Shown here piece by piece: positions 25,812-34,500 of a DNA stretch of 64,000 nucleotides. Under the pieces are notes generated by a model. The model did no database searches and was not told the DNA's origin. It saw only the letters and a program-made list of their open reading frames with translations. The translations under genes and the position numbers were made by a program. The stretch comes from Selenomonadales bacterium (GTDB lineage Bacteria; Bacillota; Negativicutes; Sporomusales; UBA7701), in assembly GCA_029975165.1 (NCBI GenBank), contig JARKPR010000085.1, positions 143,033-207,032 on the forward strand, written 5' to 3'. Each line of letters opens with the position of its first letter. Position 1 is the first letter of the stretch.

Positions 25812-26453
25812 ATGCTGGGCCATTTTCGCCAGAACCTAAACGAGTATTTCCGTGCCAACATCGTCGCCTATTTCTTCATGACCCTGATTTTCGTCATCGG
25901 CGTCGCTATCGGCGCCCTGGCCGTGAAAACGCTGCCCGAAGACCAGAAGCTCGAACTCATCGGCTACCTCAAGATATTCTTCCAGGGGCTGGTGCACGGC
26001 CCGGGAAGCCTGGACACGCCCGCCCTGTTCAGCACCGTGCTGCTCAGCGGCCTGAAGACCGTCGGCATTATCTGGCTGCTCGGCTTCACGGTTGTCGGCA
26101 TACCGTTCGTCCTCTTCATCGTCTTCACCCGCGGCTTCGTCATCGGCTTCACCGTCGGTTTCCTGGTGAATGAATATGTAATGAAGGGCCTGGCCTTCGC
26201 CCTCGCGTCCGTCCTGCCCCACAATTTTTTCGCCGTCCCCGCGCTGCTCGTCACCGCCGTGGCGGCGACATCGTTCTCGCTGCTGCTCGTCAGGCGCCGC
26301 CAGCGGGCCAATAGCAGCCTGCTGTACGAATCGTTCGGCTACACTGTCCTGTGCCTGCTGATGCTGGGCATGATGCTGGTGGCCGCCGTCGTCGAGGTGT
26401 ATATTTCGCCGGTGTTCATGAAGCTTGTCGCCGGACTGCTGCTGAAATCTTAG
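25812..26453 (+). CDS. spoIIM: Stage II sporulation protein M
   Basis: Membrane component of the SpoIID-SpoIIM-SpoIIP complex that drives engulfment by septal peptidoglycan hydrolysis. 213 residues with about five membrane helices; blocks HFRQNLNEYFRANIVAYFFM and LPHNFFAVPALL are typical of SpoIIM. The frame is open to a TTG at 25791, but the ATG at 25812 has GGGAGGAAGG correctly placed. A sigma-E-type promoter with a perfect -10 lies 29 nt upstream. Confidence 0.95.
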   Translation: MLGHFRQNLNEYFRANIVAYFFMTLIFVIGVAIGALAVKTLPEDQKLELIGYLKIFFQGLVHGPGSLDTPALFSTVLLSGLKTVGIIWLLGFTVVGIPFVLFIVFTRGFVIGFTVGFLVNEYVMKGLAFALASVLPHNFFAVPALLVTAVAATSFSLLLVRRRQRANSSLLYESFGYTVLCLLMLGMMLVAAVVEVYISPVFMKLVAGLLLKS

Positions 26454-26461
26454 CCGGATAT

Positions 26462-26522
26462 CGCCGGAGGCTGTCGAGCGGGGCGAATGCGGGCGTCCGT
26501 TTCCGTCGGCCTCTGTTTTAAT
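26462..26522 (+). terminator. Possible terminator after spoIIM
   Basis: An imperfect long hairpin closed by GAGGC and GCCTC, followed by TGTTTTAATTT. Weak inner pairing. Confidence 0.35.
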
Positions 26523-26598
26523 TTACATTGCCGGGAATATCTATAACCAGCCGTGAATAAGTATGGTATTAAGTTAAGCGGGGCGAGGTGAAGGGAAA

Positions 26599-26805
26599 AT
26601 GATCGTCGGCATCTCACGGCGAACTTTTTCTCGGCGCGCCAGATTTTGTGTCCAGGTACTGGCGCTGGCTGTCCTGGTCCTGTATGTGCTGCCCAAGTTG
26701 TTGTGGTTTTTTTGGCAGTTACATAATCCGGAACCCAAAATACGGGATAACCAATTTATGGAAAAACCTCTGCGGGTAATATCCACAAATTGGGAAATAA
26801 TTTAG
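26599..26805 (+). CDS. YqzK-like DUF4227 membrane protein
   Basis: A 68-residue protein with a basic N-terminus (SRRTFSRRARF), one membrane helix (~residues 17-40), and a short polar tail. This matches the DUF4227/YqzK layout, and its location just upstream of xerD is the same as in B. subtilis (fur-yqzK-xerD), although fur is missing here. ATG after GCGAGGTGAAGGG. Function unknown. The A+T content rises at its 3' end and in the gap before xerD. Confidence 0.7.
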   Translation: MIVGISRRTFSRRARFCVQVLALAVLVLYVLPKLLWFFWQLHNPEPKIRDNQFMEKPLRVISTNWEII

Positions 26806-26835
26806 TTTACGAAAAAGATTAAAAAATTTATTATT

Positions 26836-26842
26836 TTCGACA
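26836..26842 (-). promoter_or_regulatory. Spo0A box upstream of xerD
   Basis: TTCGACA on the + strand is the exact complement of TGTCGAA. It ends 7 nt upstream of the -35 of the sigma-H-type promoter, a position suited to activation. Confidence 0.4.
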
Positions 26843-26849
26843 GGAAAAG

Positions 26850-26879
26850 AAAGGAAAACAGCCACCTTATGTAGAATAA
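26850..26879 (+). promoter_or_regulatory. Sigma-H promoter candidate upstream of xerD
   Basis: AAAGGAAAA (26850-26858), 12 nt, GTAGAATAA (26871-26879). Every position agrees with RnAGGAwww-N12-RnnGAATww. xerD starts 66 nt downstream. Confidence 0.55.
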
Positions 26880-26945
26880 TTGCTTCCACATAGAAGAGGG
26901 CGCGACGATACCGGAAATTTTGCCAAGGAAAAAAGGGTGAAATGA

Positions 26946-27833
26946 ATGGAAGGTTACGTAAACGAGTTTATTCACTATCTTGCAGTGGAGCGGGGCTTGG
27001 CCCAAAACACCTTGGAATCATACGGCCGCGATCTGCGGCAGTTTCAGGCCTACCTGCACAACGGGCAACTCGATTTCATCAAGGACTCCAACCGTAGCAC
27101 CATTCTTGGCTACCTGAACAACCTGCAGACCAAGGGCCGGGCGGTTTCCACCATCTCCCGCAACCTCGCCGCCATCAAGTCGTTTTATCAGTACCTGGTC
27201 CGCGAGCGTTACCTGGAGAAAGACCCGGCCGCCCACCTCGAATCCCCCAAGCTCGAGAAGAAACTGCCGAAGATTCTCACCATCTCCGAGGTGGAGGAGC
27301 TCCTCAAGCAGCCGAATACCTTCCTGCCGACCGGGCTCAGGGACAAAGCGATGCTGGAGCTGCTCTACGCCACTGGCATCCGGGTATCGGAGCTGATCTC
27401 GTTAAATATTTCCGACATCAACCTCGACATGGGCTATATCAAGTGTTACGGCAAGGGCGCCAAGGAACGGATCGTGCCCCTCGGGTCGATCGCTGCCAAA
27501 TGCGTCCACGAATATATCGGCAAGGGACGGCCCAAGCTCGTCCGTACATACGACGAACCGGCCCTGTTCGTCAACCACCACGGCAACCGCCTGACACGGC
27601 AGGGCTTCTGGAAGATAATCAAGAAATACGCCCAGGAGGCCAGCATCAACAAGGAAATCACCCCGCACACCCTCAGGCATTCCTTCGCCACCCACCTGCT
27701 GGAAAACGGCGCCGACCTGCGCTCCGTACAGGAGATGCTCGGCCATGCAGATATATCGACCACCCAGATCTACACCCATGTCACGAAAAACCGGCTTAAG
27801 GAAGTGTATGACAAAGCGCACCCCCGCGCATGA
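26946..27833 (+). CDS. xerD: Site-specific tyrosine recombinase XerD
   Basis: A 295-residue recombinase that resolves chromosome dimers at dif with XerC. N-terminal SAM-like core-binding domain (~1-90), C-terminal catalytic domain with the full set R146, K170, H241, R244, H267 and nucleophile Y276 (the HADISTTQIYTH block). ATG after AAAAAAGGGTGAA. In Bacillus the orthologue is RipX. It sits upstream of deoB as in Bacillus. A consensus-like sigma-H promoter with a 0A box lies in its leader, which would link dimer resolution to sporulation entry. Confidence 0.95.
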   Translation: MEGYVNEFIHYLAVERGLAQNTLESYGRDLRQFQAYLHNGQLDFIKDSNRSTILGYLNNLQTKGRAVSTISRNLAAIKSFYQYLVRERYLEKDPAAHLESPKLEKKLPKILTISEVEELLKQPNTFLPTGLRDKAMLELLYATGIRVSELISLNISDINLDMGYIKCYGKGAKERIVPLGSIAAKCVHEYIGKGRPKLVRTYDEPALFVNHHGNRLTRQGFWKIIKKYAQEASINKEITPHTLRHSFATHLLENGADLRSVQEMLGHADISTTQIYTHVTKNRLKEVYDKAHPRA

Positions 27834-27864
27834 TAACCGCATGACTCGAGGGAGAGAAGCGAAA

Positions 27865-29040
27865 GTGTTTACGCGCATCGTTACCGTCGTGCTTGACAGC
27901 GTCGGCGCCGGCGCGCTGCCGGACGCCGCCGAATACGGAGACCTCGGGACCGACACCCTGGGGAACATAGCCCGCTGCCATGGCGGGCTTTTTTTGCCTA
28001 CCCTGGCTAGCCTTGGCCTGGGCTGCATTAGGAGGCTCGAAGGCGTGGCCGCCGTGGACAAGCCTTTGGCCAGCCATGGGCGCATGGCCGAAGTCTCCAA
28101 AGGCAAAGATACCACCACCGGCCACTGGGAGATGGCCGGTTGCCCGGTTTTCAGGCCGTTCCCCGTCTTTCCCGGCGGCTTTCCGGCCGCCGTCGTCGCC
28201 AGGATCAGCAGCCTCACCGGCCGGCAGGTCATCGGCAACAAGGCCGCTTCGGGCACAGAGATAATCGCCGCGCTCGGCGAAGAACATCTGCGGACCGGGG
28301 CGCTCATCGTCTACACCTCGGCCGACAGCGTCCTCCAGGTCGCCGCCCACGAAAGCGTCGTCCCGGTGGACGAGCTGAACGCCATCGGCCGCCGCCTGCG
28401 GGAAGAGGTCTGCCAGGGCGACTACGCCGTAGGCCGGGTCATCATCCGCCCCTTCGTCGGCTCCCCCGGCGCCTTCGTGCGCACGGCCAACCGCCACGAC
28501 TTCAGCCTCGAGCCGCCCGCGCCGACTGTCATCGACCGCCTGAAAGCCGCCGGCCTTATGGTCACCGGCGTCGGCAAGATCGGCGACATCTTCGCCGGCC
28601 GCGGCCTCACCGCTTCGTATCCCACCAAATCCAACGACCACGGTATGGAAACGCTGGCCGGACTTGTCCGCGAAGAACGCCGCGCCGGCCTCATCATGGC
28701 CAACCTCGTCGAATTCGACAGCGTCTACGGCCACCGCAACGACTGCCGCGGCTACGCGCGGGCCCTCGAAAGGGTGGACGGGCAGCTGGCCCTTCTCTTG
28801 CCGCTGCTGGCCGATGACGACCTGCTCGTCATTACCGCCGACCACGGCTGCGATCCTACGACACCCGGCACCGACCACACCCGCGAGTACGTGCCGCTGC
28901 TGGCCTACGCCCGCGGCCGGCCGGGGCGCGACCTCGGCGTGCGGGCCACCTTCGCCGACCTGGCGGCCACGGTGGCGGAAAACTTTGCCCTGGAGCCTCT
29001 GCCTTATGGCACGAGCTTCCTCGGCGACATTGCGGGGTGA
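27865..29040 (+). CDS. deoB: Phosphopentomutase
   Basis: Interconverts (deoxy)ribose 1- and 5-phosphate in nucleoside salvage; alkaline-phosphatase fold, 391 residues. Motifs: VLDSVGAGALPDA (metal), GKDTTTGHWEMAG around the phosphorylated threonine, and ITADHGCDPTTPGTDHTREYVPLL. I chose the GTG at 27865, about 9 nt after GAGGGAGAG, giving a standard N-terminus; an ATG at 27841 is upstream in frame. It pairs with the nucleoside phosphorylase gene downstream; the usual punA is not between deoB and dacF here. Confidence 0.96.
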   Translation: MFTRIVTVVLDSVGAGALPDAAEYGDLGTDTLGNIARCHGGLFLPTLASLGLGCIRRLEGVAAVDKPLASHGRMAEVSKGKDTTTGHWEMAGCPVFRPFPVFPGGFPAAVVARISSLTGRQVIGNKAASGTEIIAALGEEHLRTGALIVYTSADSVLQVAAHESVVPVDELNAIGRRLREEVCQGDYAVGRVIIRPFVGSPGAFVRTANRHDFSLEPPAPTVIDRLKAAGLMVTGVGKIGDIFAGRGLTASYPTKSNDHGMETLAGLVREERRAGLIMANLVEFDSVYGHRNDCRGYARALERVDGQLALLLPLLADDDLLVITADHGCDPTTPGTDHTREYVPLLAYARGRPGRDLGVRATFADLAATVAENFALEPLPYGTSFLGDIAG

Positions 29041-29044
29041 CAAT

Positions 29045-30376
29045 ATGCGCGTTGTTGACGCCATCCTCGCCAAACGCGACGGCCGCGAACTGGCGGCGGA
29101 GGAAATAAGCGAACTCATCCGCGCCTATACCGCCGGCGAGATCCCCGACTACCAGCTGGCGGCCTTCCTCATGGCCGTCTATTTCCGCGGCATGACCGCC
29201 GCCGAAACGGCCGCCCTCACGCTCGCCATGGCCGGCTCCGGCGCCACCGTCGACCTGTCCGCCATTCCCGGCGTCAAGGTCGACAAGCACAGCACCGGCG
29301 GCGTCGCCGACACCACCACCCTCGTCCTCGCGCCGCTCGTGGCGGCGGCCGGCGTGCCGGTGGCCAAGATGTCGGGCCGCGGCCTCGGCTTCACCGGCGG
29401 CACGATCGACAAGCTCGAAGCCATCCCCGGCTTCCGCACCGCCCTCAGCGGCGACGAATTCCGCGCCAACCTGGCCGCGATCGGCGTGGCCATCACCGGC
29501 CAGACCCCGGACATCGCCCCCGCCGACGGCAAGCTCTACGCCCTGCGCGATGTCACCGGCACCATCGAGAGCATCCCTCTCATCGCCTCGTCGGTGATGA
29601 GCAAGAAGATCGCCGCCGGCGCCGACAAGATTCTCCTCGATGTCAAAACGGGCAGCGGCGCCTTCATGAAAACCGCCGAGGACGCCGTCAAGCTGGCGGC
29701 GACAATGGTCGACATCGGCACGCTCGTCGGCCGCGAGACCATGGCCGTCGTCTCCGCCATGGACGAGCCCCTCGGCCTGGCGGTCGGCAACAGCCTCGAA
29801 GTGCTCGAGGCCATCGACATCCTCGCCGGCACGGGCGGCGCGCCCGAACTGCGTGAAGTCTGCCTGACCCTCGGCGCCCATATGCTCGTCCTCGCCGGCC
29901 GCGCCGCCGACTTCGCCGCCGGCTACGACCGGCTCGCCGACCTGCTCAGTAGCGGGGCGGCCCTGGCGAAATTCGCCGCCCTCGTGGCCGCCCAGGGAGG
30001 CGACCCGGCCGTCGTCGCCGACCGCGCCCGGCTGCCGCTGGCCGCCCACCGCCGCGATGTCCCCTGCCCGGCGGACGGCTTCGTCCAGGCCGCGGACGCG
30101 GCCCGCATCGGCTACGCCGCCATGCTGCTCGGCGCCGGCCGCGAATACAAGGGTCAGGCCATCGACCTCGGCGCCGGGCTCGTCATGCGCTGCCGTATCG
30201 GTGACCGGCTGGCGGCGGGCCAGCCGCTGGCCACCCTCTATACCTCGGACCCGGCGAAAATCCCCGCCGCCGCCGCCGCCGTGGCTTCCGCCCTCGCCAT
30301 CGGCCCCGCGCCGGCCGCCAGGCCGCGGCTCATCCTCGGCACCGTCACCGCCGCCGGCGCGCATATCGCCAAATAA
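29045..30376 (+). CDS. pdp: Pyrimidine-nucleoside (thymidine) phosphorylase
   Basis: Phosphorolysis of thymidine, deoxyuridine and uridine to base and (deoxy)ribose 1-phosphate, which DeoB then isomerises. 443 residues. Signature VDKHSTGGVADTTTL (usually GVGD; here GVAD), KMSGRGLGFTGGTIDKLEAIPGF, DVKTGSGAFMK. N-terminal helical domain begins MRVVDAILAKRDGREL. ATG at 29045, 4 nt after the deoB stop; a strong terminator follows. The phosphorylase and the mutase form a catabolic two-step. Use of deoA versus pdp as symbol is a matter of substrate range. Confidence 0.95.
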   Translation: MRVVDAILAKRDGRELAAEEISELIRAYTAGEIPDYQLAAFLMAVYFRGMTAAETAALTLAMAGSGATVDLSAIPGVKVDKHSTGGVADTTTLVLAPLVAAAGVPVAKMSGRGLGFTGGTIDKLEAIPGFRTALSGDEFRANLAAIGVAITGQTPDIAPADGKLYALRDVTGTIESIPLIASSVMSKKIAAGADKILLDVKTGSGAFMKTAEDAVKLAATMVDIGTLVGRETMAVVSAMDEPLGLAVGNSLEVLEAIDILAGTGGAPELREVCLTLGAHMLVLAGRAADFAAGYDRLADLLSSGAALAKFAALVAAQGGDPAVVADRARLPLAAHRRDVPCPADGFVQAADAARIGYAAMLLGAGREYKGQAIDLGAGLVMRCRIGDRLAAGQPLATLYTSDPAKIPAAAAAVASALAIGPAPAARPRLILGTVTAAGAHIAK

Positions 30377-30389
30377 ACGCGAAAACCAA

Positions 30390-30432
30390 TCCAGGCCGCC
30401 ACTTACCGCGAGTGGCGGCCTGCCATTTTTCC
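30390..30432 (+). terminator. Terminator after pdp
   Basis: AGGCCGCCACT pairs with AGTGGCGGCCT around TACCGCG, followed by GCCATTTTTCC. Strong 11-bp stem. Confidence 0.75.
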
Positions 30433-30507
30433 GCCCCGATATTCCGTCGCCATCGGGACATGCTAAAACAGACGGCCTTCAAAAACGCAACGGCAGGGAG
30501 GGCGGAA

Positions 30508-31104
30508 ATGGAAACACTGCTGACAGGCGTCACGGCATATATCGGCGTGTGGGGCTATTGGGCCATCTTCTGGGGCATCGCTCTCGGCAACGCCAACATC
30601 CCCATTCCCAGCGAAATCGTCCTCGGCTTCACCGGCTATCTCGTGTACGCCGGCCAGCTCGATTTCGCCCGCTCGGTCGCCGTCGCCACCGCCGGCGGCG
30701 TGGCCGGCTCGGTCGTCTCCTACCTCGTCGGCCTGTACGGCGGGATGCCGTTCGTCCACCGCTACGGCCGCTACGTCCTGCTGTCCGAAAGCAAGCTCAG
30801 GCTCGCCGAACGGTGGATGGAACGCTACGGGCTGCATGTCGCCTTTTTCGGCCGGCTCGTGCCCGTCGTCCGCGCCTTCGTCTCACTGCCGGCCGGCTTC
30901 GCCAGGATGAATTTCGCCCGCTTCCTGCTCTACACGGTCGCCGGCTCGTTTATATGGGCGATCGGGCTGATCTGGCTGGGGATAATTTTCGGCGAAAACT
31001 GGCGGCAACTGCGCAATTACATCGACACGGCCGCGGCGGTCCTGGCCGTGGCGATCGCCGGCTGGTTCATTTTCCGCCGGCACAGGGCCCGCTCCGTCGG
31101 CTAA
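30508..31104 (+). CDS. DedA family membrane protein
   Basis: A 198-residue DedA/VTT-domain protein with five or so hydrophobic segments. Conserved parts: NANIPIPSEIVLGFTGYL, GGVAGSVVSYLVGLYGG, and FFGRLVPVVRAFVSLPAGFARM. DedA proteins have been implicated in lipid-carrier (undecaprenyl phosphate or phosphatidylethanolamine) translocation; the substrate here is not known. ATG at 30508 after GGGAGGGCGGAA. It stands between the pdp terminator and spoVB, and spoVB belongs to the lipid-II flippase superfamily. Confidence 0.9.
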   Translation: METLLTGVTAYIGVWGYWAIFWGIALGNANIPIPSEIVLGFTGYLVYAGQLDFARSVAVATAGGVAGSVVSYLVGLYGGMPFVHRYGRYVLLSESKLRLAERWMERYGLHVAFFGRLVPVVRAFVSLPAGFARMNFARFLLYTVAGSFIWAIGLIWLGIIFGENWRQLRNYIDTAAAVLAVAIAGWFIFRRHRARSVG

Positions 31105-31127
31105 ACTGAGAAAAAGGCGGAAACGGC

Positions 31128-32756
31128 ATGCAGACGCACAAGCGCATGGGGCAAAGCTTGCTGAAAGGCACGCTCGTCCTGACGGTCGCCGGCATTATCG
31201 TAAAAACCATCGGTTCGCTCAACTGGGTCATCCTGTCCCGCGTCCTCGGCGGCGAGGGGATGGGTCTGTACCAGATGGCCTACCCGCTTTACTTCCTGGC
31301 CCTCAGCGTATCGTCGGCCGGCATTCCGGTCGCCATCTCGATCATCACCGCCGAGCGGGTGGCGGCTAGGGACCATCGCGGGGCGCGGCGCGTCTTCCGC
31401 GTCTCCCTGCTGCTGCTGGCCGCTACCGGCCTCATCTTCAGCCTCCTGCTGTTCTTCGGCGCCTCCTGGCTCATTCAGGAGCGGTTCATCCGCGACCCGC
31501 GGGCCTACTACTCCCTTGTCGCCCTCGCGCCGGCCATCTTTTTCGTCACCATCCTGTCCAGCTTCCGCGGCTTCCTCCAGGGCTGGCGGTTCATGACCCC
31601 CACGGCCGTGTCGCAGATCGCCGAACAGGTGGTGCGGGTCGTCACAATGCTCGTTTTCGCCACCCTGCTCGCCGGCCGGGGAATAGAATACGCCGCCGCC
31701 GGCGCCACCTTCGGCGCTGCCCCCGGGGCGGTCGCCGGCCTGCTCGTCATCCTCTTCTACTACTGGCGCCAGCGGGCGCAGCTGGCGCCGCAGCCGACGT
31801 CCGTGGAAACGCTCGCGATCCAGCCCGGCGGCGAGATCGTCCGCCGCATCCTCCGCCTGTCCGTGCCCATATCCGTCTCCAGCGTCATGCTGCCGGTCGT
31901 CGCCAACCTCGACCTCTTCATCGTCCCCCGGCGGCTGGAGGCCGCCGGCTACACGGTCGCCGCGGCCACCGAACAATTCGGCTACCTCACCGGCATGGCC
32001 GTGCCGCTCGTCAACCTCGCCACCGTGCTCACCGGCGCTTTAGCCACCAGCATCGTCCCGGCCGTCTCCGAAGCCCATGCGCTCGGCGCGGGCGAGCGGC
32101 TCCACCGGCGGACCGCCGCCGGCTTCCGCCTGGCCAACATCGTCACCGTGCCGGCGTTCGTCGGCGTGTGGGTTCTGGCCGAGCCGCTCTCCATGATGCT
32201 CTACCATGCCCCCCAGGCGGCCCCGGCCGTAAAAGCCCTGTCCTTCGCCGTCGTCCTGCTCGGCATCCACCAGGTCTCCACCGGCGTACTGCAGGGATTG
32301 GGCCGCACCTTCATCCCCGTCGTCAACATGACAATTTCCGCCGCCGTCAAGGTCGGTCTTAACTGGACGCTCACCGCCAGTCCCGCCCTGGGCATCGTCG
32401 GCGCCGCCTGGGCCACGGTGGCCGATATCGGCATCGCCGCCCTGCTCAACATGTACTACGTGCGGCGCTACACCGGCTTCGCCAGCGACTACGCCGCCCT
32501 CGCCAAGAGCGCCGCCGCCGCCGCCGTCATGGGCGGCGCCGTCTTCGCCGTCCACACCTTCCTGGCCGCCGCCGCCCGCAGCAACAACCTCGCCACCCTG
32601 GCCGCCATCGGCGTCGGCGTCGGGATTTACGGCCTTTGCCTGCTGGCCCTCGGCGCCATCGGCGAATACGACATCAAAATGATCCCCGTCGTCGGCAGGC
32701 CGCTTATCCTCGTTCTCCGCCGCCTGCGGCTCCTGCGGACGGAAAGCGATGTTTGA
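31128..32756 (+). CDS. spoVB: Stage V sporulation protein B / MOP-family polysaccharide transporter
   Basis: A 542-residue protein with about 14 membrane helices, of the MATE/MurJ-like (MVF, polysaccharide transport) superfamily. SpoVB is needed for spore cortex in Bacillus and can act as a lipid II flippase. It begins QSLLKGTLVLTVAGIIVKTIGSLNWVILSRVLGGEGMGLYQMA, a typical SpoVB start, with a Gly-rich first helix. ATG after GAGAAAAAGGCGGAAACGGC. I see no clear sigma-E promoter in the 23-nt gap, so it may be co-transcribed with dedA. Other MOP-family proteins are the main alternative. Confidence 0.88.
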   Translation: MQTHKRMGQSLLKGTLVLTVAGIIVKTIGSLNWVILSRVLGGEGMGLYQMAYPLYFLALSVSSAGIPVAISIITAERVAARDHRGARRVFRVSLLLLAATGLIFSLLLFFGASWLIQERFIRDPRAYYSLVALAPAIFFVTILSSFRGFLQGWRFMTPTAVSQIAEQVVRVVTMLVFATLLAGRGIEYAAAGATFGAAPGAVAGLLVILFYYWRQRAQLAPQPTSVETLAIQPGGEIVRRILRLSVPISVSSVMLPVVANLDLFIVPRRLEAAGYTVAAATEQFGYLTGMAVPLVNLATVLTGALATSIVPAVSEAHALGAGERLHRRTAAGFRLANIVTVPAFVGVWVLAEPLSMMLYHAPQAAPAVKALSFAVVLLGIHQVSTGVLQGLGRTFIPVVNMTISAAVKVGLNWTLTASPALGIVGAAWATVADIGIAALLNMYYVRRYTGFASDYAALAKSAAAAAVMGGAVFAVHTFLAAAARSNNLATLAAIGVGVGIYGLCLLALGAIGEYDIKMIPVVGRPLILVLRRLRLLRTESDV

Positions 32757-32786
32757 GCGCCGCCGGGCGATGCTTGCAATTTCCAC

Positions 32787-32816
32787 GTGTAAGCGCTTTT
32801 TTTCTTGGACACGCTA
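32787..32816 (+). promoter_or_regulatory. Weak sigma-F-like element before dacF
   Basis: GTGTA (32787), 15 nt, GGACACGCTA (32807-32816), compared with GYWTR-N15/16-GGNRANAHTR: one mismatch in the -35, two in the -10. dacF is sigma-F controlled in Bacillus. Confidence 0.25.
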
Positions 32817-32846
32817 GCAACAAAAGCGGAGAGGGGTGTTTTACCG

Positions 32847-34025
32847 ATGAGGCGACAGCGCCCGATGGCCCTTGTTATCCTCTTTCTGTTCAGCATCACC
32901 ATAATCGCCGGACCGCTGCCGGCGGTCGCCGCCCCGGCGCCGAAAGCTCCCGCCAACGCGCCGCTGCAGACGACGGCCGTCTCCGCCATCCTCATGGACG
33001 GCAACGGCACTATCCTGTACGAGAAGGACCCCGACAAGCAACTGCCGCCGGCCAGCGTCACCAAGGTCATGACCCTGCTGCTCGCCGTCGAAGCCGTCGA
33101 ACAGGGCCGCCTGAAACTCGACGACATCATCCACACGAGCGCAACCGCCGCGCATCAGGGCGGTTCGCAGATCTGGCTGGAGCCGGGAGAAGCGATGACG
33201 GCCAAAGAAATCCTTACCGCCGTGGCTGTCGTCAGCGCCAACGACGCGGCCTTCGCCCTCATGGAGCACATTTACGGCAGCGAGCAGGCGGCCGTCGAAG
33301 CCATGAACCGGCGGGCCGAGGAACTCGGCCTCCAGAACACCCGCTTCGTCAATGTCAACGGCCTGCCGGCCCTCGAGCATTACATGAGCGCCCGCGACGC
33401 CGCCTTCATCGCCAGGGAAGCCGTCAAACACCCGCTGTACATGGAACTGTGCGGCATCAAGGAACACTGGCTACGCGGCGGCAAGAACTGGCTGGTCAAC
33501 ACCAACAAGCTGTTGTGGTGGTACAAAGGCGGCGACGGCCTCAAGACCGGCTGGACGGAAGACGCCAAATACTGCTTCGTCGGCACCGCCTTACGCGACA
33601 ACCTCCGGCTGATCGCCGTCGTCTTCGCCACCCCCGAGCCGCGCTCCCACCTGCGGGAAAGCATGAAGCTCATGGACTGGGGCTTCGCCAACTACGCCGC
33701 CGTGCCGATCATTGAAACGGGCGGCGTGGCGGAGCGGCTGCGGGTCACCAAGGGAACCGAGCGGGAGGTGCCGCTCGTGGCCAAGGAAGACCTTACCCTC
33801 GTCCTGCCCAAAGGCCAGCAGAAAAACCTGCAGCGAAAAGTCGTCAGCGACGGCGCGGTAAGAGCCCCGGTGGCCGAAGGACAAAAATGCGGCGAACTCA
33901 TCGTCCTCAAGGACGGCAAGGAGATCGGCAAGGTCGACCTCGTCGCCGGCAAAGAGATCCCCAGAGCCGGTTTCTTCCACGTATTCCGCGACATATTCGC
34001 CAACCTTTTCACTCTGGCGAGATAA
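32847..34025 (+). CDS. dacF: D-alanyl-D-alanine carboxypeptidase DacF
   Basis: A penicillin-binding protein (S11 family) that trims stem peptides and adjusts spore peptidoglycan cross-linking. 392 residues: signal peptide (~1-30, ending AVAAP), catalytic domain with S70-x-x-K73 (ASVTK), SAN and KTG (DGLKTGW) motifs, and the C-terminal beta domain with an amphipathic end. The ATG at 32847 follows GGAGAGGGGTG. The location directly before spoIIAA identifies it as DacF. A terminator follows, so the spoIIA genes also have their own promoter. Confidence 0.93.
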   Translation: MRRQRPMALVILFLFSITIIAGPLPAVAAPAPKAPANAPLQTTAVSAILMDGNGTILYEKDPDKQLPPASVTKVMTLLLAVEAVEQGRLKLDDIIHTSATAAHQGGSQIWLEPGEAMTAKEILTAVAVVSANDAAFALMEHIYGSEQAAVEAMNRRAEELGLQNTRFVNVNGLPALEHYMSARDAAFIAREAVKHPLYMELCGIKEHWLRGGKNWLVNTNKLLWWYKGGDGLKTGWTEDAKYCFVGTALRDNLRLIAVVFATPEPRSHLRESMKLMDWGFANYAAVPIIETGGVAERLRVTKGTEREVPLVAKEDLTLVLPKGQQKNLQRKVVSDGAVRAPVAEGQKCGELIVLKDGKEIGKVDLVAGKEIPRAGFFHVFRDIFANLFTLAR

Positions 34026-34026
34026 A

Positions 34027-34064
34027 AAGAGCGGAGCGGGCTTCGGGCCCGCCGCTTTTTTTTG
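34027..34064 (+). terminator. Terminator after dacF
   Basis: GCGGAGCGGGC and GCCCGCCGC pair around TTCGG, followed by eight T (34056-34063). Confidence 0.75.
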
Positions 34065-34094
34065 TCCACCCGGCGCAAGCTTTCCCGCCTGCTT

Positions 34095-34123
34095 GCAGGA
34101 AAAATTTTCCTTATGGCGAATTA
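34095..34123 (+). promoter_or_regulatory. Sigma-H promoter candidate for spoIIA operon
   Basis: GCAGGAAAA (34095-34103), 11 nt, GGCGAATTA (34115-34123): full agreement with RnAGGAwww-N11-RnnGAATww. The spoIIA operon is the classic sigma-H/Spo0A target in Bacillus. No perfect 0A box was seen nearby. Confidence 0.6.
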
Positions 34124-34156
34124 AGGTAAGAAATGCAGGCAGCGGGAGGTAGGAAA

Positions 34157-34489
34157 TTGAATATCAGCACTCAAATCCGACAAGACGTCCTCATCGTCAG
34201 GGTGGAAGGGGAGCTCGACATGCACGTGGCCGACGAATTCCGCCAGCGGATCGACACCGCCCTGGAAAGCGGCGTCCGCCACGTGCTCCTCAACCTCAAA
34301 GGGGTCACGTTCGTAGACAGCTCCGGCCTGGGAGTCATCCTCGGCCGCTATAAAAAGGTCAGCGCCGCCGGGGGACGGATGCTGGCGGCCAACATACGGC
34401 CCCAGGTCGCCAGGGTGTTCGAACTGTCCGGCCTGCTGAAGATCATCCGGACGTTCGGCACCGAGGCCGAAGCCCTTAACAGCCTGTGA
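34157..34489 (+). CDS. spoIIAA: Anti-sigma F factor antagonist SpoIIAA
   Basis: STAS-domain protein that, when dephosphorylated, binds SpoIIAB and releases sigma-F in the forespore. 110 residues; the phosphorylation site is S55 in FVDSSGLGVI, and GELDMHVADEFR is the N-terminal signature. The TTG at 34157 is chosen because GGGAGG lies 7 nt upstream and the resulting protein starts like other SpoIIAA proteins; an upstream ATG at 34133 lies before that ribosome site. Eleven bases separate it from spoIIAB. Confidence 0.95.
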   Translation: MNISTQIRQDVLIVRVEGELDMHVADEFRQRIDTALESGVRHVLLNLKGVTFVDSSGLGVILGRYKKVSAAGGRMLAANIRPQVARVFELSGLLKIIRTFGTEAEALNSL

Positions 34490-34500
34490 GGAGGACGACC

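Noticed and set aside
28856..30364. 502-residue minus-strand ORF opposite pdp
   Set aside because: Gly/Asp/Arg-rich low-complexity translation, a codon-bias shadow.
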